Source of the DNA: Magnetaquiglobus sp039908105
Lineage (GTDB): Bacteria > Pseudomonadota > Magnetococcia > Magnetococcales > Magnetaquicoccaceae
Assembly: GCA_039908105.1 (NCBI GenBank)
Contig: JAMOBI010000022.1
Coordinates: 1-64,000 of the forward strand
DNA: 64,000 nucleotides
Direction: 5' to 3'
Made by a program: the position numbers and the translations under genes. Each line of letters starts with the position of its first letter. Position 1 is the first letter of the stretch. Of the stretch, positions 34,050 to 42,420 are shown in pieces. The notes beneath the pieces were generated by a model. That model saw nothing but the letters and a program-made list of their open reading frames with translations. It was not told where the DNA came from and made no database searches.

Positions 34050-35651
34050 ATGCAGGAGTTCATCCAGACTGTCTTTCAGTTGGATGCGGAGCAGGATCTG
34101 TTCCGCTTGCACGATTTTGTCCGGCAATACGAGCCGGATTGGATCCTGATCGCCATGCAGAAGCTGTTTGCCGAGGGGCGACTGCGTTCCGCCTACCTGT
34201 TGGCCATGTTGCTGGATCAATCCGGGTACCGACATTTCTATATTTCATTGGCCTTGGGCGCGGGTGCGATTTTGTTCAATCAGCCGGAAACCAAGGCGCG
34301 AGCCTTGGAGATGCTCTGGACGCAGACGGACGGGTTGTCCGATCAGGAGCGTCTGCTGTTCGAGTTGCCTTTTCTTGGGCAGTGCGTGACCAATGGGTTG
34401 TTGCATACCGAGGCCGCGCTGACCCGGATGGATTTGACCGAACAGCTGCTTGAATTGTGTCGGGCGGTTCTGCCACAATTCCGGAACATCTTCGATTGTC
34501 GATCTCCGATGCCGGTTTGGTCCTGGGAGGAGTTGCGACAGAAGGGACGTGCCAAGGCCAAATTGGTGGATCTGAGACTGCCGCCCTCGGGGTCGCCGCG
34601 ACAGCGGCGCAAGGTTTTGATATTTCAGAGAGAGACCCAGTATCCGATCTATACTGAGGCAACCGGGAACACGGAAGCCGCCCATTTCAATTTCCGCACT
34701 CATCTCTCCTCGATCGGTCCAGGCATGGCCGAGGCGATGAATGCCTACGGCTGGGAGGCGGAATCTCATCCGGTTTTCAATGAGCGTTTTGCCAATCTGG
34801 TCGATTGTGTGCCGTTCATCCTTGAGCTGTGTCGGATGAAAAAACCGGATATCGTGATTTTTGAACACGATATCCCTGCCACCTGTTTCCGGCTGGAGTA
34901 CGAGGCGATGATCGCACAACTGCGCCAGGAGCATCCGGGGATCAAGCTGGTGGCCAATGTGTATGACAACTGGTGCCTGCCGGGTGTGGGCAAGGTAGAG
35001 CTTCTGTCGCAATTGGATGTGATCTGGGATCCGATACTGCCCTCCTGGGAAGGGTGGCGTCTTCCGGAGTTGGCCGACAAGGTGCTGTTTGCACCGTTCT
35101 GGTGTCTGCCCGAGGGGTATACGGGTTCAACGCAGCAGCCGTTGTATCCGGTTCCGGTTTATGATGGCAGCGTTACGTTGGCCAGCTGGCCGCGTTTGTT
35201 GTGGCAGGCTGCCATTCATGGCAGAAGGGTGCCGATTCGGCGCACTCTGGCCAGCCACAAGGAGCAGCACAAGCCGGATGGCCTGTCCGCCATGGAGAGT
35301 TTTCGCCGCTATCTGCAACGCATCGAGGAGTCCACTTGCTGTTTCGTCTCGGTGATGCGCAACCATCAACACGCCAATACCCTGGTGGGTCGTTCCTTCG
35401 AGACGCAGTGCGCCGGTGCGCTGTTGATCCTGGAGAGCACGCCGGAGATGGATTATCACTTCATCGAGGGGGAGCACTATCTGGCGGTCTCCTCGGTCGC
35501 GGAGTTGGCTGCAGCGATCGGTTTCATGATCGCCCATCCCTTTGAGGCCGAGGAGATTCGTCGGCAGGGGCACGCTTTTGCCCACGCCCGTTATGGCAAT
35601 GAACAGCTGATCGGTTATCTGGATTATCGGCTCTATTGGGCTGCGCGCTGA
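34050..35651 (+). CDS. Glycosyltransferase-like protein, CgeB-type C-terminus
   Basis: A 533-residue soluble protein. The C-terminal part (about 430-525) resembles the CgeB/Glyco_trans_1_2 domain of GT-B glycosyltransferases: NTLVGRSFETQCAGALLILE, a segment with HFIEGEHYLAVSSVAELAAA and a final HAFAHARYGNEQL helix. The middle (about 185-330) has the other Rossmann half with KPDIVIFEHDIPATCFRLEY. The N-terminal 170 residues are helical and repeat-like and I do not recognise them. It probably transfers a sugar, perhaps the one made by the genes downstream (inference). Confidence 0.7.
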   Translation: MQEFIQTVFQLDAEQDLFRLHDFVRQYEPDWILIAMQKLFAEGRLRSAYLLAMLLDQSGYRHFYISLALGAGAILFNQPETKARALEMLWTQTDGLSDQERLLFELPFLGQCVTNGLLHTEAALTRMDLTEQLLELCRAVLPQFRNIFDCRSPMPVWSWEELRQKGRAKAKLVDLRLPPSGSPRQRRKVLIFQRETQYPIYTEATGNTEAAHFNFRTHLSSIGPGMAEAMNAYGWEAESHPVFNERFANLVDCVPFILELCRMKKPDIVIFEHDIPATCFRLEYEAMIAQLRQEHPGIKLVANVYDNWCLPGVGKVELLSQLDVIWDPILPSWEGWRLPELADKVLFAPFWCLPEGYTGSTQQPLYPVPVYDGSVTLASWPRLLWQAAIHGRRVPIRRTLASHKEQHKPDGLSAMESFRRYLQRIEESTCCFVSVMRNHQHANTLVGRSFETQCAGALLILESTPEMDYHFIEGEHYLAVSSVAELAAAIGFMIAHPFEAEEIRRQGHAFAHARYGNEQLIGYLDYRLYWAAR

Positions 35652-35702
35652 TTCGCGGTCGCGTTCCCGTCACGGATGACGGACAGGGATGATCGATGGC
35701 CC

Positions 35703-35750
35703 GATTGCACGAGTCCGGGGACAAGGCGCGTGCCACGGACCCGTGCAATC
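35703..35750 (+). other. Long stem-loop upstream of the radical SAM gene
   Basis: GATTGCACGAGTCCG (35703-35717) pairs with CGGACCCGTGCAATC (35736-35750) with one mismatch, loop of 18 bases. There is no T-run. It lies in the 216-base gap between the glycosyltransferase and radical SAM genes, where I see no other feature. Confidence 0.6.
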
Positions 35751-35867
35751 AACCTGCTTGTTGTCACGATCGTTTGACAAGCGTCGGTTTGTCTGAAAAT
35801 CTATTGACGAAACCGAGAAACCTTGGTTGTCTCGTCGTTGGAATCCGCAATACGCCAGAGAGTCGCC

Positions 35868-37364
35868 ATGTCTCGTCCAGATGTCCTGTTTGTCAAACCC
35901 GGCAGCCAAAAGGGGGTCTACGGCAAGACCAGCGATTTTGGTCTGACGGCGTTCGAGCCGCCGTTGTGGGCCTCGCTGTTGGCCGGATTCCTGCGGGTGC
36001 AGGGCTATGCGGTCGAGGTGTGCGACGCCGAGGTGGAAGGGCTTTCCCATGCGGCCACCGCCGACCGGATCCGCGCGGTCGATCCGCTGCTGGTGGTTAT
36101 CGCGGTCTCGGGCAGTAACCCGTCGGCCTCCACCATGAACATGACCGGATCCGGGCAGATCTTAAAACATCTGCGCGAGGCGGGTTCGGGAACTGGATCC
36201 GCTCAAGGACCGGTCACCCTGTTGCAGGGGCTGCACCCCTCCTATCTGCCGGAGCGCACCTTGCGGGAGGAGGCGGTGGATCATGTCTGCCAGGGCGAGG
36301 GGTTTTTGACCCTTCCGCCGCTCCTCGATGCCTTGCGCGCGGGCAAACGCGGTCATCTGAAAATTCCCGGTCTCTGGACAGTGCAAGGGGGGGTGGTGCT
36401 CTCCAATCCGCGTCCGGCGCCGTGGTCCGATCTGGACGCGCTGCCCATGCCCGCCTGGGATCTTCTGCCCATGAAGTCGTATCGGGCACACAATTGGCAC
36501 TGCTTCGATGACATCACGAAACGGCAACCTTACGGCATCATTTACACCAGCCTGGGCTGCCCGTTCGACTGCTCGTTCTGCTGCATCAACTCGCTGTTCG
36601 GCAAACGGGGCATCCGTTATCGCTCCCCGGCACGGGTGGTCGAGGAGATCGATTTTCTGGTCAGCCAGTACGGCATCCGCAACATCAAGATCATCGACGA
36701 GATGTTCGTGCTCAAGGAGTCGCACGTGCTGGAGTTGTGCGACCGGATTATCGAACGCGGCTATGATCTGAACATGTGGGCCTATGCCCGTACCAATACG
36801 GTCAAGCCGCATCTGCTGGCCCGCATGAAACAGGCCGGCATTCACTGGGTGGCTTATGGCTTCGAGGCCGGCAACAAGCGGGTGCTGCAGGCGGTCAATA
36901 AGGCCGCTGATCTGGAGGCGACCTCCCGCGCGATCGAGATGACCTACCGGGAGGGGTTGTACATTGTGGCCAACTTCATCTTTGGTCTGCCGGGCGACGA
37001 CTGGGAGAGCATGCAGGATTCGTTGAACATGGCCCTGGAGATCAATGCCGAGTGGGGCAATTTCTACTGCACCATGGCCTATCCCGGCTCGCGTATCTTT
37101 GATGAGGCGGTTGCCAATGGCACGTCTTTGCCTGCTACCTGGCAGGGATACTCCCAGTATTCGATCGAAGCGCTGCCGTTGCCTACCGAACAGCTCACCT
37201 CTGGTGAGATATTGAGCTTTCGCGATTACGCCTTTGACGCCTATTACAAGAATCCGCGCTATCTGGCCAAAATGGACCGTCTCTTCGGTGTCGAGACGGT
37301 GCGGCACATCCAGGAGATGACCCGTTTTACGCTCAATCGGGCGCATACGCAGCTGTTTGCGTGA
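35868..37364 (+). CDS. B12-binding-domain radical SAM protein
   Basis: A 498-residue radical enzyme. The N-terminus (DVLFVKPGSQKGVYG, then LAGFLRVQGYAVEVCDAEVE) is a cobalamin-binding-type Rossmann domain; the radical SAM core has the cluster motif C-x3-C-x2-C in SLGCPFDCSFCC (about 230), followed by YRSPARVVEEIDFLV and the GFEAGNKRVLQAVNK and FIFGLPGDDWESM blocks. Family members perform C-methylations or ring rearrangements. Within this sugar locus a C-methyl or skeletal modification of a sugar or lipid carrier is a reasonable guess, but the substrate is not readable from sequence. Confidence 0.85.
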   Translation: MSRPDVLFVKPGSQKGVYGKTSDFGLTAFEPPLWASLLAGFLRVQGYAVEVCDAEVEGLSHAATADRIRAVDPLLVVIAVSGSNPSASTMNMTGSGQILKHLREAGSGTGSAQGPVTLLQGLHPSYLPERTLREEAVDHVCQGEGFLTLPPLLDALRAGKRGHLKIPGLWTVQGGVVLSNPRPAPWSDLDALPMPAWDLLPMKSYRAHNWHCFDDITKRQPYGIIYTSLGCPFDCSFCCINSLFGKRGIRYRSPARVVEEIDFLVSQYGIRNIKIIDEMFVLKESHVLELCDRIIERGYDLNMWAYARTNTVKPHLLARMKQAGIHWVAYGFEAGNKRVLQAVNKAADLEATSRAIEMTYREGLYIVANFIFGLPGDDWESMQDSLNMALEINAEWGNFYCTMAYPGSRIFDEAVANGTSLPATWQGYSQYSIEALPLPTEQLTSGEILSFRDYAFDAYYKNPRYLAKMDRLFGVETVRHIQEMTRFTLNRAHTQLFA

Positions 37365-37396
37365 CAGCGGTTGTTTGAATCCTAAAGGAGAGCAGC

Positions 37397-38239
37397 ATGA
37401 ACCAGGCCCCGTTGAGTGCGGAAGAGATGCGGCAGAAAGCCACCTGGGTGCGCGCGGAGACCCTGCTGCTGCACCAGCGCGCACCAGGGATTCGCATCGC
37501 CTCGTCGCTCTCGCCGGTGGAGTTTCTGGTGGCTCTGTATTACAGCTCCCCGCTGCGCCACGATCCCGCCCGGCCCGACTGGTCCGAACGGGACCGGCTG
37601 ATTATGAGCAAGGGGCATGGGGTGATTTCCATCTATCCCATCCTGGCGGATCTGGGTTATTTTCCGCTGGAGGAGCTGGAGAAGATCGCTACCGAGGCGT
37701 CGTTTCTCGGGGTGATCCCCGATGCCTCGATTCCGGGCATCGAGACCACCAACGGTGCGTTGGGACATGGATTGGGGGTGGCCACCGGGATGGCTCTGGC
37801 GTTGCGGCAGATGGGCAATGACGCGCAGCTCTGCGTGGTGTGTGGGGATGGCGAGATGAACGAGGGGTCGGTCTGGGAGTCGATCATGCTGGCCTCCCGG
37901 CATCGTCTCGGCAATCTCCTGCTGGTGGTGGATGACAACCGCATCTCCATGCTGGGCTTTCAGGATCAGATCCTCGATCTGGCCCCTCTGGAGGAGAAGC
38001 TGTCGATCTTCGGTTGGGAGGCCGAACGGGTGGATGGTCACGATCCGCTGGCGATCGCCGGACGGTTGCAGGCGCTGTGGCGTGCGGGAGGTGATCGTCC
38101 CCGGGCGCTGATTCTTGATACCATCAAGGGCAAGGGGGTCGCTTCGCTGGAGAATCAACCCCTGTCGCACGTCATGTCTTTGAGCCCGGCGGAAGTGGAT
38201 GCCGCGATTGCGCGATGCCCTGCTGGAGCGGGTGCTTGA
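37397..38239 (+). CDS. Transketolase N-terminal subunit
   Basis: 280 residues corresponding to the TPP-binding (PP) domain of transketolase: SKGHGVISIYPILADLGYF, GALGHGLGVATGMALAL, and the TPP/Mg motif GDGEMNEGSVWESIMLASRH (about 151-170) followed by VVDDN. The Pyr domain is encoded by the next gene, with a 41-base overlap, so the enzyme is an alpha2beta2-type split transketolase. Placement between a radical SAM enzyme and a heptose-type nucleotidyltransferase points to a dedicated sugar pathway role, either making sedoheptulose-7-phosphate or adding a two-carbon branch (inference). Confidence 0.9.
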   Translation: MNQAPLSAEEMRQKATWVRAETLLLHQRAPGIRIASSLSPVEFLVALYYSSPLRHDPARPDWSERDRLIMSKGHGVISIYPILADLGYFPLEELEKIATEASFLGVIPDASIPGIETTNGALGHGLGVATGMALALRQMGNDAQLCVVCGDGEMNEGSVWESIMLASRHRLGNLLLVVDDNRISMLGFQDQILDLAPLEEKLSIFGWEAERVDGHDPLAIAGRLQALWRAGGDRPRALILDTIKGKGVASLENQPLSHVMSLSPAEVDAAIARCPAGAGA

Positions 38240-39131
38240 TCAGATGGCCGGCAACGACCGGTTGTTTGTGTTGTCGGCGGATATGGGGGCCCCGGCGCTG
38301 GATCGGATCCGGGACCGTTTTCCGTCCCGTTTTATCAATGTCGGCATTGCCGAGCAGAATCTGATCAACGTGGCCAGCGGTCTGGCCCGGGAGGGGTGCA
38401 CGGTTTACACCCTGGCCATCGCCGCCTTTTATCTGCGCGCCTACGAGCAGATTCGCAACAATCTCTCCATCGCCGCCCGTTTCGCCTCGTTGAATGTCAA
38501 CATGCTGGCCGTGGGTGGCGGGGTCAGCTACGACATCTCCGGCCCGTCGCACCATGCCCTGGAGGATCTGCCCGCCATGCGCAACCTGCCCGATCTGGCG
38601 GTGATTTCGTTGGCCGATTGGTTTGCTGCGGCGCGGTTCACGGAGTATGCCCTGCAAGCGCCGCAGCCGAAATACCTGAGGTTGGACAGCAAACCCCATG
38701 AGGCGTTGTCACGCCCCGGGACGGATATACCGTGGCAGGCGGGATTCGAGGTGGTGCGCCGTGGCAAACGGGTGGCGCTGGTGACCTGCGGCATCCTGAC
38801 CTTGAAGGCTGAGCGGATGATTGCCGGGATGCCGGAGGCGGATGTGGGGTTGATCGATCTGTTTTCACTGGGTGCGGGTTTGGATGCCGAGGCTTTGGCG
38901 CGGGTTCTGTCCGGCTATGAGCGTTTGATCACCCTGCACGAGGGGTATCTGGAACGGGGTGGACTCGATACGCTGGTGGATGCGATGGTGCGGCGCCATG
39001 GCTTGCGGGTCGAGTGTCACCACGCCGGCTTTGCCTTTCAGCACCACTTCACCGCGCTTTCGCGTGAGCGGATGCATGCGGTCAGCGGCATGGACATCGA
39101 GACGTTGAGGCCGCTGCTGTGTGACGGGTGA
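38199..39131 (+). CDS. Transketolase C-terminal subunit
   Basis: 310 residues with the Pyr and C-terminal domains: LFVLSADMGAPALDRIRDRF, the catalytic-Glu region FINVGIAEQNLINVASGLAREG (about 47-68) and the C-terminal regulatory domain (VALVTCGILTLKAERMIAG). The start ATG 38199 lies inside the preceding transketolase gene in another frame. The stop overlaps the next gene (TGATG). It would complete the TPP enzyme with the 37397-38239 product. Confidence 0.9.
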   Translation: MPRLRDALLERVLDQMAGNDRLFVLSADMGAPALDRIRDRFPSRFINVGIAEQNLINVASGLAREGCTVYTLAIAAFYLRAYEQIRNNLSIAARFASLNVNMLAVGGGVSYDISGPSHHALEDLPAMRNLPDLAVISLADWFAAARFTEYALQAPQPKYLRLDSKPHEALSRPGTDIPWQAGFEVVRRGKRVALVTCGILTLKAERMIAGMPEADVGLIDLFSLGAGLDAEALARVLSGYERLITLHEGYLERGGLDTLVDAMVRRHGLRVECHHAGFAFQHHFTALSRERMHAVSGMDIETLRPLLCDG

Positions 39132-39982
39132 TGAAGGAATACCGGGGACGGGGATGTTCGCTCCTTGGACCCCTTGACCGGAATGGCAACCTTGGAGGGC
39201 CATACAACCCGCCTATGGAATTTCCCATCGAATTCAACCCGCTCTCAGACCCCCGGACGCTGACCGTCTACGTTCTGGCCGGCGGTCAGGGCACCCGTAT
39301 CCGCGCCGTGATCGGTTCAGAGCGTCCCAAACTGCTTGCGCTGCTCGATGGCAGACCGTATCTCGACTATCTGCTCGACTGGCTCGAGAAGACCGGTTTC
39401 AGGCGGATCTTTTTCGGGCTGGGCCATCTGTCCGAGCCGATTGTGGCCGCCCTGGCCGAACATCGGGGCGGGCTTGAACTCGGGTATCGGGTCGAGCCGG
39501 GACCACTCGGCACGGCGGGTGCGTTGCGTCTGGCCCTGGATACGGGGGATATTCCGGCAGATCGCCCGCTGATGATCTTGAATGGCGACAGCATGGTGGA
39601 GGTCGATCTGCGCCGCTTCGTGCGGGCGCATCGCCAGGCCGGGGCATTGGCCTCGCTGCTTTGTGTCCCGGTGGAGGACGGTTCGCGCTTTGGGCGGATC
39701 GAAGCGGACGAAACGGGGCGCATTCTTTGTTTTTATGAAAAAGATCCCGACAATCACATGCCCGGCCTGATCAACGCTGGCTGCTATCTGTTCGAGCCGG
39801 CCATGCTTGAGGTGTTGCGGCAAAGCTCCGGCCCCTCCCTGGAGCGGGACATCTTCATGGGTGTGTTGCCGTTCGCGCTGCATGCCGTGCGCTGTGATGC
39901 ACCGTTCATCGATTTTGGCACCCCGGAGAGCTACCGACAGGCGCAGAGCTTTTTTAAGCGTTTTAAACCGCACCCGGCTTGA
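39131..39982 (+). CDS. Sugar-phosphate nucleotidyltransferase, HddC-like
   Basis: Nucleotidyltransferase fold of about 283 residues: VYVLAGGQGTRIRAVIGSER is the signature loop (starting about residue 47), then PLGTAGALRLAL, ILNGDSMVEVDL (metal Asp) and INAGCYLFEP. The loop and size resemble HddC, which makes GDP-D-glycero-alpha-D-manno-heptose. With an HddA-like kinase downstream that is the best guess; GDP rather than another nucleotide is inferred. ATG 39131 is coupled to the transketolase stop; ATG 39215 is an alternative that removes a non-conserved leader. The last five codons (KPHPA) and the stop are supplied by an E1 terminus. Confidence 0.75.
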   Translation: MKEYRGRGCSLLGPLDRNGNLGGPYNPPMEFPIEFNPLSDPRTLTVYVLAGGQGTRIRAVIGSERPKLLALLDGRPYLDYLLDWLEKTGFRRIFFGLGHLSEPIVAALAEHRGGLELGYRVEPGPLGTAGALRLALDTGDIPADRPLMILNGDSMVEVDLRRFVRAHRQAGALASLLCVPVEDGSRFGRIEADETGRILCFYEKDPDNHMPGLINAGCYLFEPAMLEVLRQSSGPSLERDIFMGVLPFALHAVRCDAPFIDFGTPESYRQAQSFFKRFKPHPA

Positions 39983-40213
39983 AATGAGTCGTTTTTACTG
40001 GTAAAAAAAAGAGAGGGTCTGGGAGATTCATCTCCCAGGGTTTTGCTTTTGACTTTTAGCGCGCTCTTCAAAAGAACCGTTTTTCGCGCCTTTTCTAGAA
40101 AAATGCGCTGCGCGCCGCCTTCGCGGGAGTCGTTTCCGCCTTTTGGAAACGAAGCTCACATCTTGCGCCAGGCTTTGCGGAAAATGACGCTTTCCAGGAT
40201 GGTTGCGGTATAA
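39963..40213 (+). repeat. E1 element, full-length copy
   Basis: Left end TTAAACCGCACCCGGCTTG, H1, H2 and H3 (here GTCGTTTCC / GGAAACGA with the distal stem partly lost), and a degenerate right end (GGTTGCGGTATAAG). The upstream nucleotidyltransferase frame reads 20 bases into the element and stops at the TGA within its left arm. Confidence 0.85.
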
Positions 40214-40293
40214 GTATCCCGGAGAAGCCGGATGAGACACATCAGGTGAGGCTGGACAGCGGCACGGTGGCATGGCATTGTAGTTAATGTAAT

Positions 40294-40360
40294 ATTGCAT
40301 ATTGGGGGGATCCCCCTCACCCCCCGACCATGGAGACCCCTTGCGGGAGTTCCACGGTAA
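40294..40360 (-). repeat. E2 palindromic repeat
   Basis: On the minus strand: TTACCGTGGAACTCCCGCAA, then a diverged right arm (GGGTCTCCATGG) and the second half GGGGGATCCCCCC with an ATTGCATATT-type end. It precedes the SDR gene; nothing else is visible in 40214-40431. Confidence 0.7.
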
Positions 40361-40431
40361 AGTGAGGGATGAGACCCGTTCGGTTGATCGCGGGTGGTCC
40401 ATCGTTGGCATGAGCAAGGGAGTATCCGGGC

Positions 40432-41382
40432 GTGAGTGGCAATGGCAAGGAGTCGGTGCTGGTAACGGGTGGGGCGGGCTATCTGGGATCGATTCTGGTT
40501 CCGGAGCTCCTCAAAGCGGGTCATGCGGTGACCGTGATCGATAATTTCATGTTTGGCCAGGATTCGCTGAACACGAGCTGCATCGATCCGGCGTTTCGCG
40601 TGGTGCGCGGGGATGTGCGCAATGCCGAAACCATGCGCACGCTTTTGAAGGATGCCGATATCATCATCCCGCTGGCGGCCCTCGTGGGAGCACCGCTTTG
40701 CAGTCGCGATCAGCTCGGGGCTACCTCCACCAACAAGGATGCGATACTGATGATGCTCTCCCTGTTGAGCCGCGAGCAGCGCATCCTCATGCCCACGACC
40801 AACTCCGGTTACGGGGTGGGGGAGCAGGGCAAGTACTGTGACGAAAATTCCCCCCTTCGTCCGCTTTCACTCTATGGACGCGACAAGGTGGAGGTGGAAA
40901 AGGCGATTCTCGATCATGGCAACAGCATCAGTTTTCGTCTGGCCACGGTGTTCGGCATGGCGCCGCGCATGCGGTTGGATCTGCTGGTCAACGATTTCGT
41001 TTACCGTGCGGTGCACGATCGGGCGGTGGTGTTGTTCGAGTCCCATTTCAAGCGCAACTACATCCATATACGCGATGTGACACGGGTTTTCATGCACGCC
41101 ATCGAAAATTTCGAGCGCATGCGCGACCGGCCCTACAACGTGGGACTCTCGGATGCCAATCTCTCCAAGTTGGAGTTGTGTCAGCGCATCCAGCAGCAAC
41201 TGCCGAACTTTGTCTTTGTCGAGGCGCCGATTGGCGAGGATCCGGACAAGCGGGATTACATCGTCTCCAACGAGCGGATCGAGTCTTGCGGTTGGAAACC
41301 GGCCTATTCTCTGGATGTCGGCATCGGTGAGCTGATCAAGGGTTTCACGATGATCCGCAATACCCGCTACAGCAATGTGTAA
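40432..41382 (+). CDS. NAD-dependent SDR, Cj1427-like GDP-heptose dehydrogenase
   Basis: An extended short-chain dehydrogenase/epimerase, 316 residues: cofactor loop LVTGGAGYLGS (about 10-20), then IIPLAALVGAPLC, PTTNSGYGVGE and the catalytic YGRDK (Tyr-x3-Lys, about 147-151). From memory the blocks LAALVGAPLC, RLDLLVNDFVYRA, RNYIHIRDV and GEDPDKRDYIVSN closely match Campylobacter Cj1427, the enzyme reported to oxidise C4 of GDP-D-glycero-D-manno-heptose while reducing 2-oxoglutarate to L-2-hydroxyglutarate to recycle its bound NADH. Start GTG 40432. The exact substrate is inferred from this likeness and the heptose-kinase neighbour. Confidence 0.75.
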   Translation: MSGNGKESVLVTGGAGYLGSILVPELLKAGHAVTVIDNFMFGQDSLNTSCIDPAFRVVRGDVRNAETMRTLLKDADIIIPLAALVGAPLCSRDQLGATSTNKDAILMMLSLLSREQRILMPTTNSGYGVGEQGKYCDENSPLRPLSLYGRDKVEVEKAILDHGNSISFRLATVFGMAPRMRLDLLVNDFVYRAVHDRAVVLFESHFKRNYIHIRDVTRVFMHAIENFERMRDRPYNVGLSDANLSKLELCQRIQQQLPNFVFVEAPIGEDPDKRDYIVSNERIESCGWKPAYSLDVGIGELIKGFTMIRNTRYSNV

Positions 41383-41409
41383 CGCCATTCCGGACAGGGC
41401 CAAGCGGCC

Positions 41410-42408
41410 ATGATCATCACCCGAACCCCGTTCCGGATCTCTTTCTTTGGCGGCGGGACCGACTATCCCACCTGGTTTCGCGAACACGGTGGTGCGGTGC
41501 TTTCGACCACCATCGACAAGTATTGCCACATCAGCCTGCGTACGCTGCCACCCTTTTTTGAACACAAGCACCGCATCGTTTACTCCAAGGTGGAGCTGGT
41601 CCGCCAGATTGAGGAGATTCAGCATCCGGTGGTGCGCGAGGGGATGCGCTGGTTCGAGGTCCAGGAGGGGTTGGAGATCCATCACGATGCCGATCTGCCG
41701 GCTCGGTCGGGTCTGGGATCGAGTTCCGCTTTCTCCGTGGGGTTTCTGCATGCTCTGCATGCCCATCATGGCCGGGCGGTCAGCAAGCGGCGGCTGGCCC
41801 AGGAGGCGATCGAACTGGAACACGATCGTATCGGCGAACACGTGGGGATTCAGGATCAGATCAGCACCAGTTTCGGCGGCTTGAACCGGATCCTCTTTTC
41901 GCCCAACGGGGAGTTCCAGGTCGAACCGGTGGTTTTGCCCCAGGAGCGTTTCGAGGAGTTGGATGCTGCGCTCATGTTGGTCTTCACCGGTCAGACCCGT
42001 TTGGCCTCGGAAGTGGCCAAACAGAAGATCGACAATCTCAAGAATCGTTCGGCAGAGCTGCACGAGATGCGCGTCATGGTGGACGAGGGGTTGGCGATCT
42101 TGCAAGATTCAAGGCAGCCGATCGATCTGTTCGGTGCACTGTTGGATCGTTCCTGGCGGCTCAAGCGTCGGCTCTCCGGCGTGGTCACCAACTCCCGCAT
42201 CGATGAGATCTACGAGGCGGCATTGGATGCGGGCGCGAGTGGTGGGAAGCTGATGGGTGCGGGTGCGGGCGGATTCATGATTTTCATCGTGCGTCCGGCG
42301 TTGCGCAATCGGGTGGCGCAACGGCTCAAGGAGCTGATCCAGGTGAAGTGCCGGATCGAACAGGCCGGCACCCGGTTGTTGGTCTATGATCCCGACCATG
42401 CCTCGTGA
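41410..42408 (+). CDS. hddA: GHMP kinase, D-glycero-D-manno-heptose 7-phosphate kinase-like
   Basis: GHMP-superfamily kinase of 332 residues: N-terminal MIITRTPFRISFFGGGTDYP, the ATP loop ARSGLGSSSAFSVGF (about 98-112) and the C-terminal GASGGKLMGAGAGGFMIF. This N-terminus (RTPFRISFFGGGTD) is characteristic of HddA, which phosphorylates heptose-7-phosphate at C1 en route to GDP-heptose. Fucokinase-like relatives share the motif, so the substrate is probable rather than certain. The DegT gene begins 12 bases downstream. Confidence 0.8.
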   Translation: MIITRTPFRISFFGGGTDYPTWFREHGGAVLSTTIDKYCHISLRTLPPFFEHKHRIVYSKVELVRQIEEIQHPVVREGMRWFEVQEGLEIHHDADLPARSGLGSSSAFSVGFLHALHAHHGRAVSKRRLAQEAIELEHDRIGEHVGIQDQISTSFGGLNRILFSPNGEFQVEPVVLPQERFEELDAALMLVFTGQTRLASEVAKQKIDNLKNRSAELHEMRVMVDEGLAILQDSRQPIDLFGALLDRSWRLKRRLSGVVTNSRIDEIYEAALDAGASGGKLMGAGAGGFMIFIVRPALRNRVAQRLKELIQVKCRIEQAGTRLLVYDPDHAS

Positions 42409-42420
42409 AGGTGGTGACAG

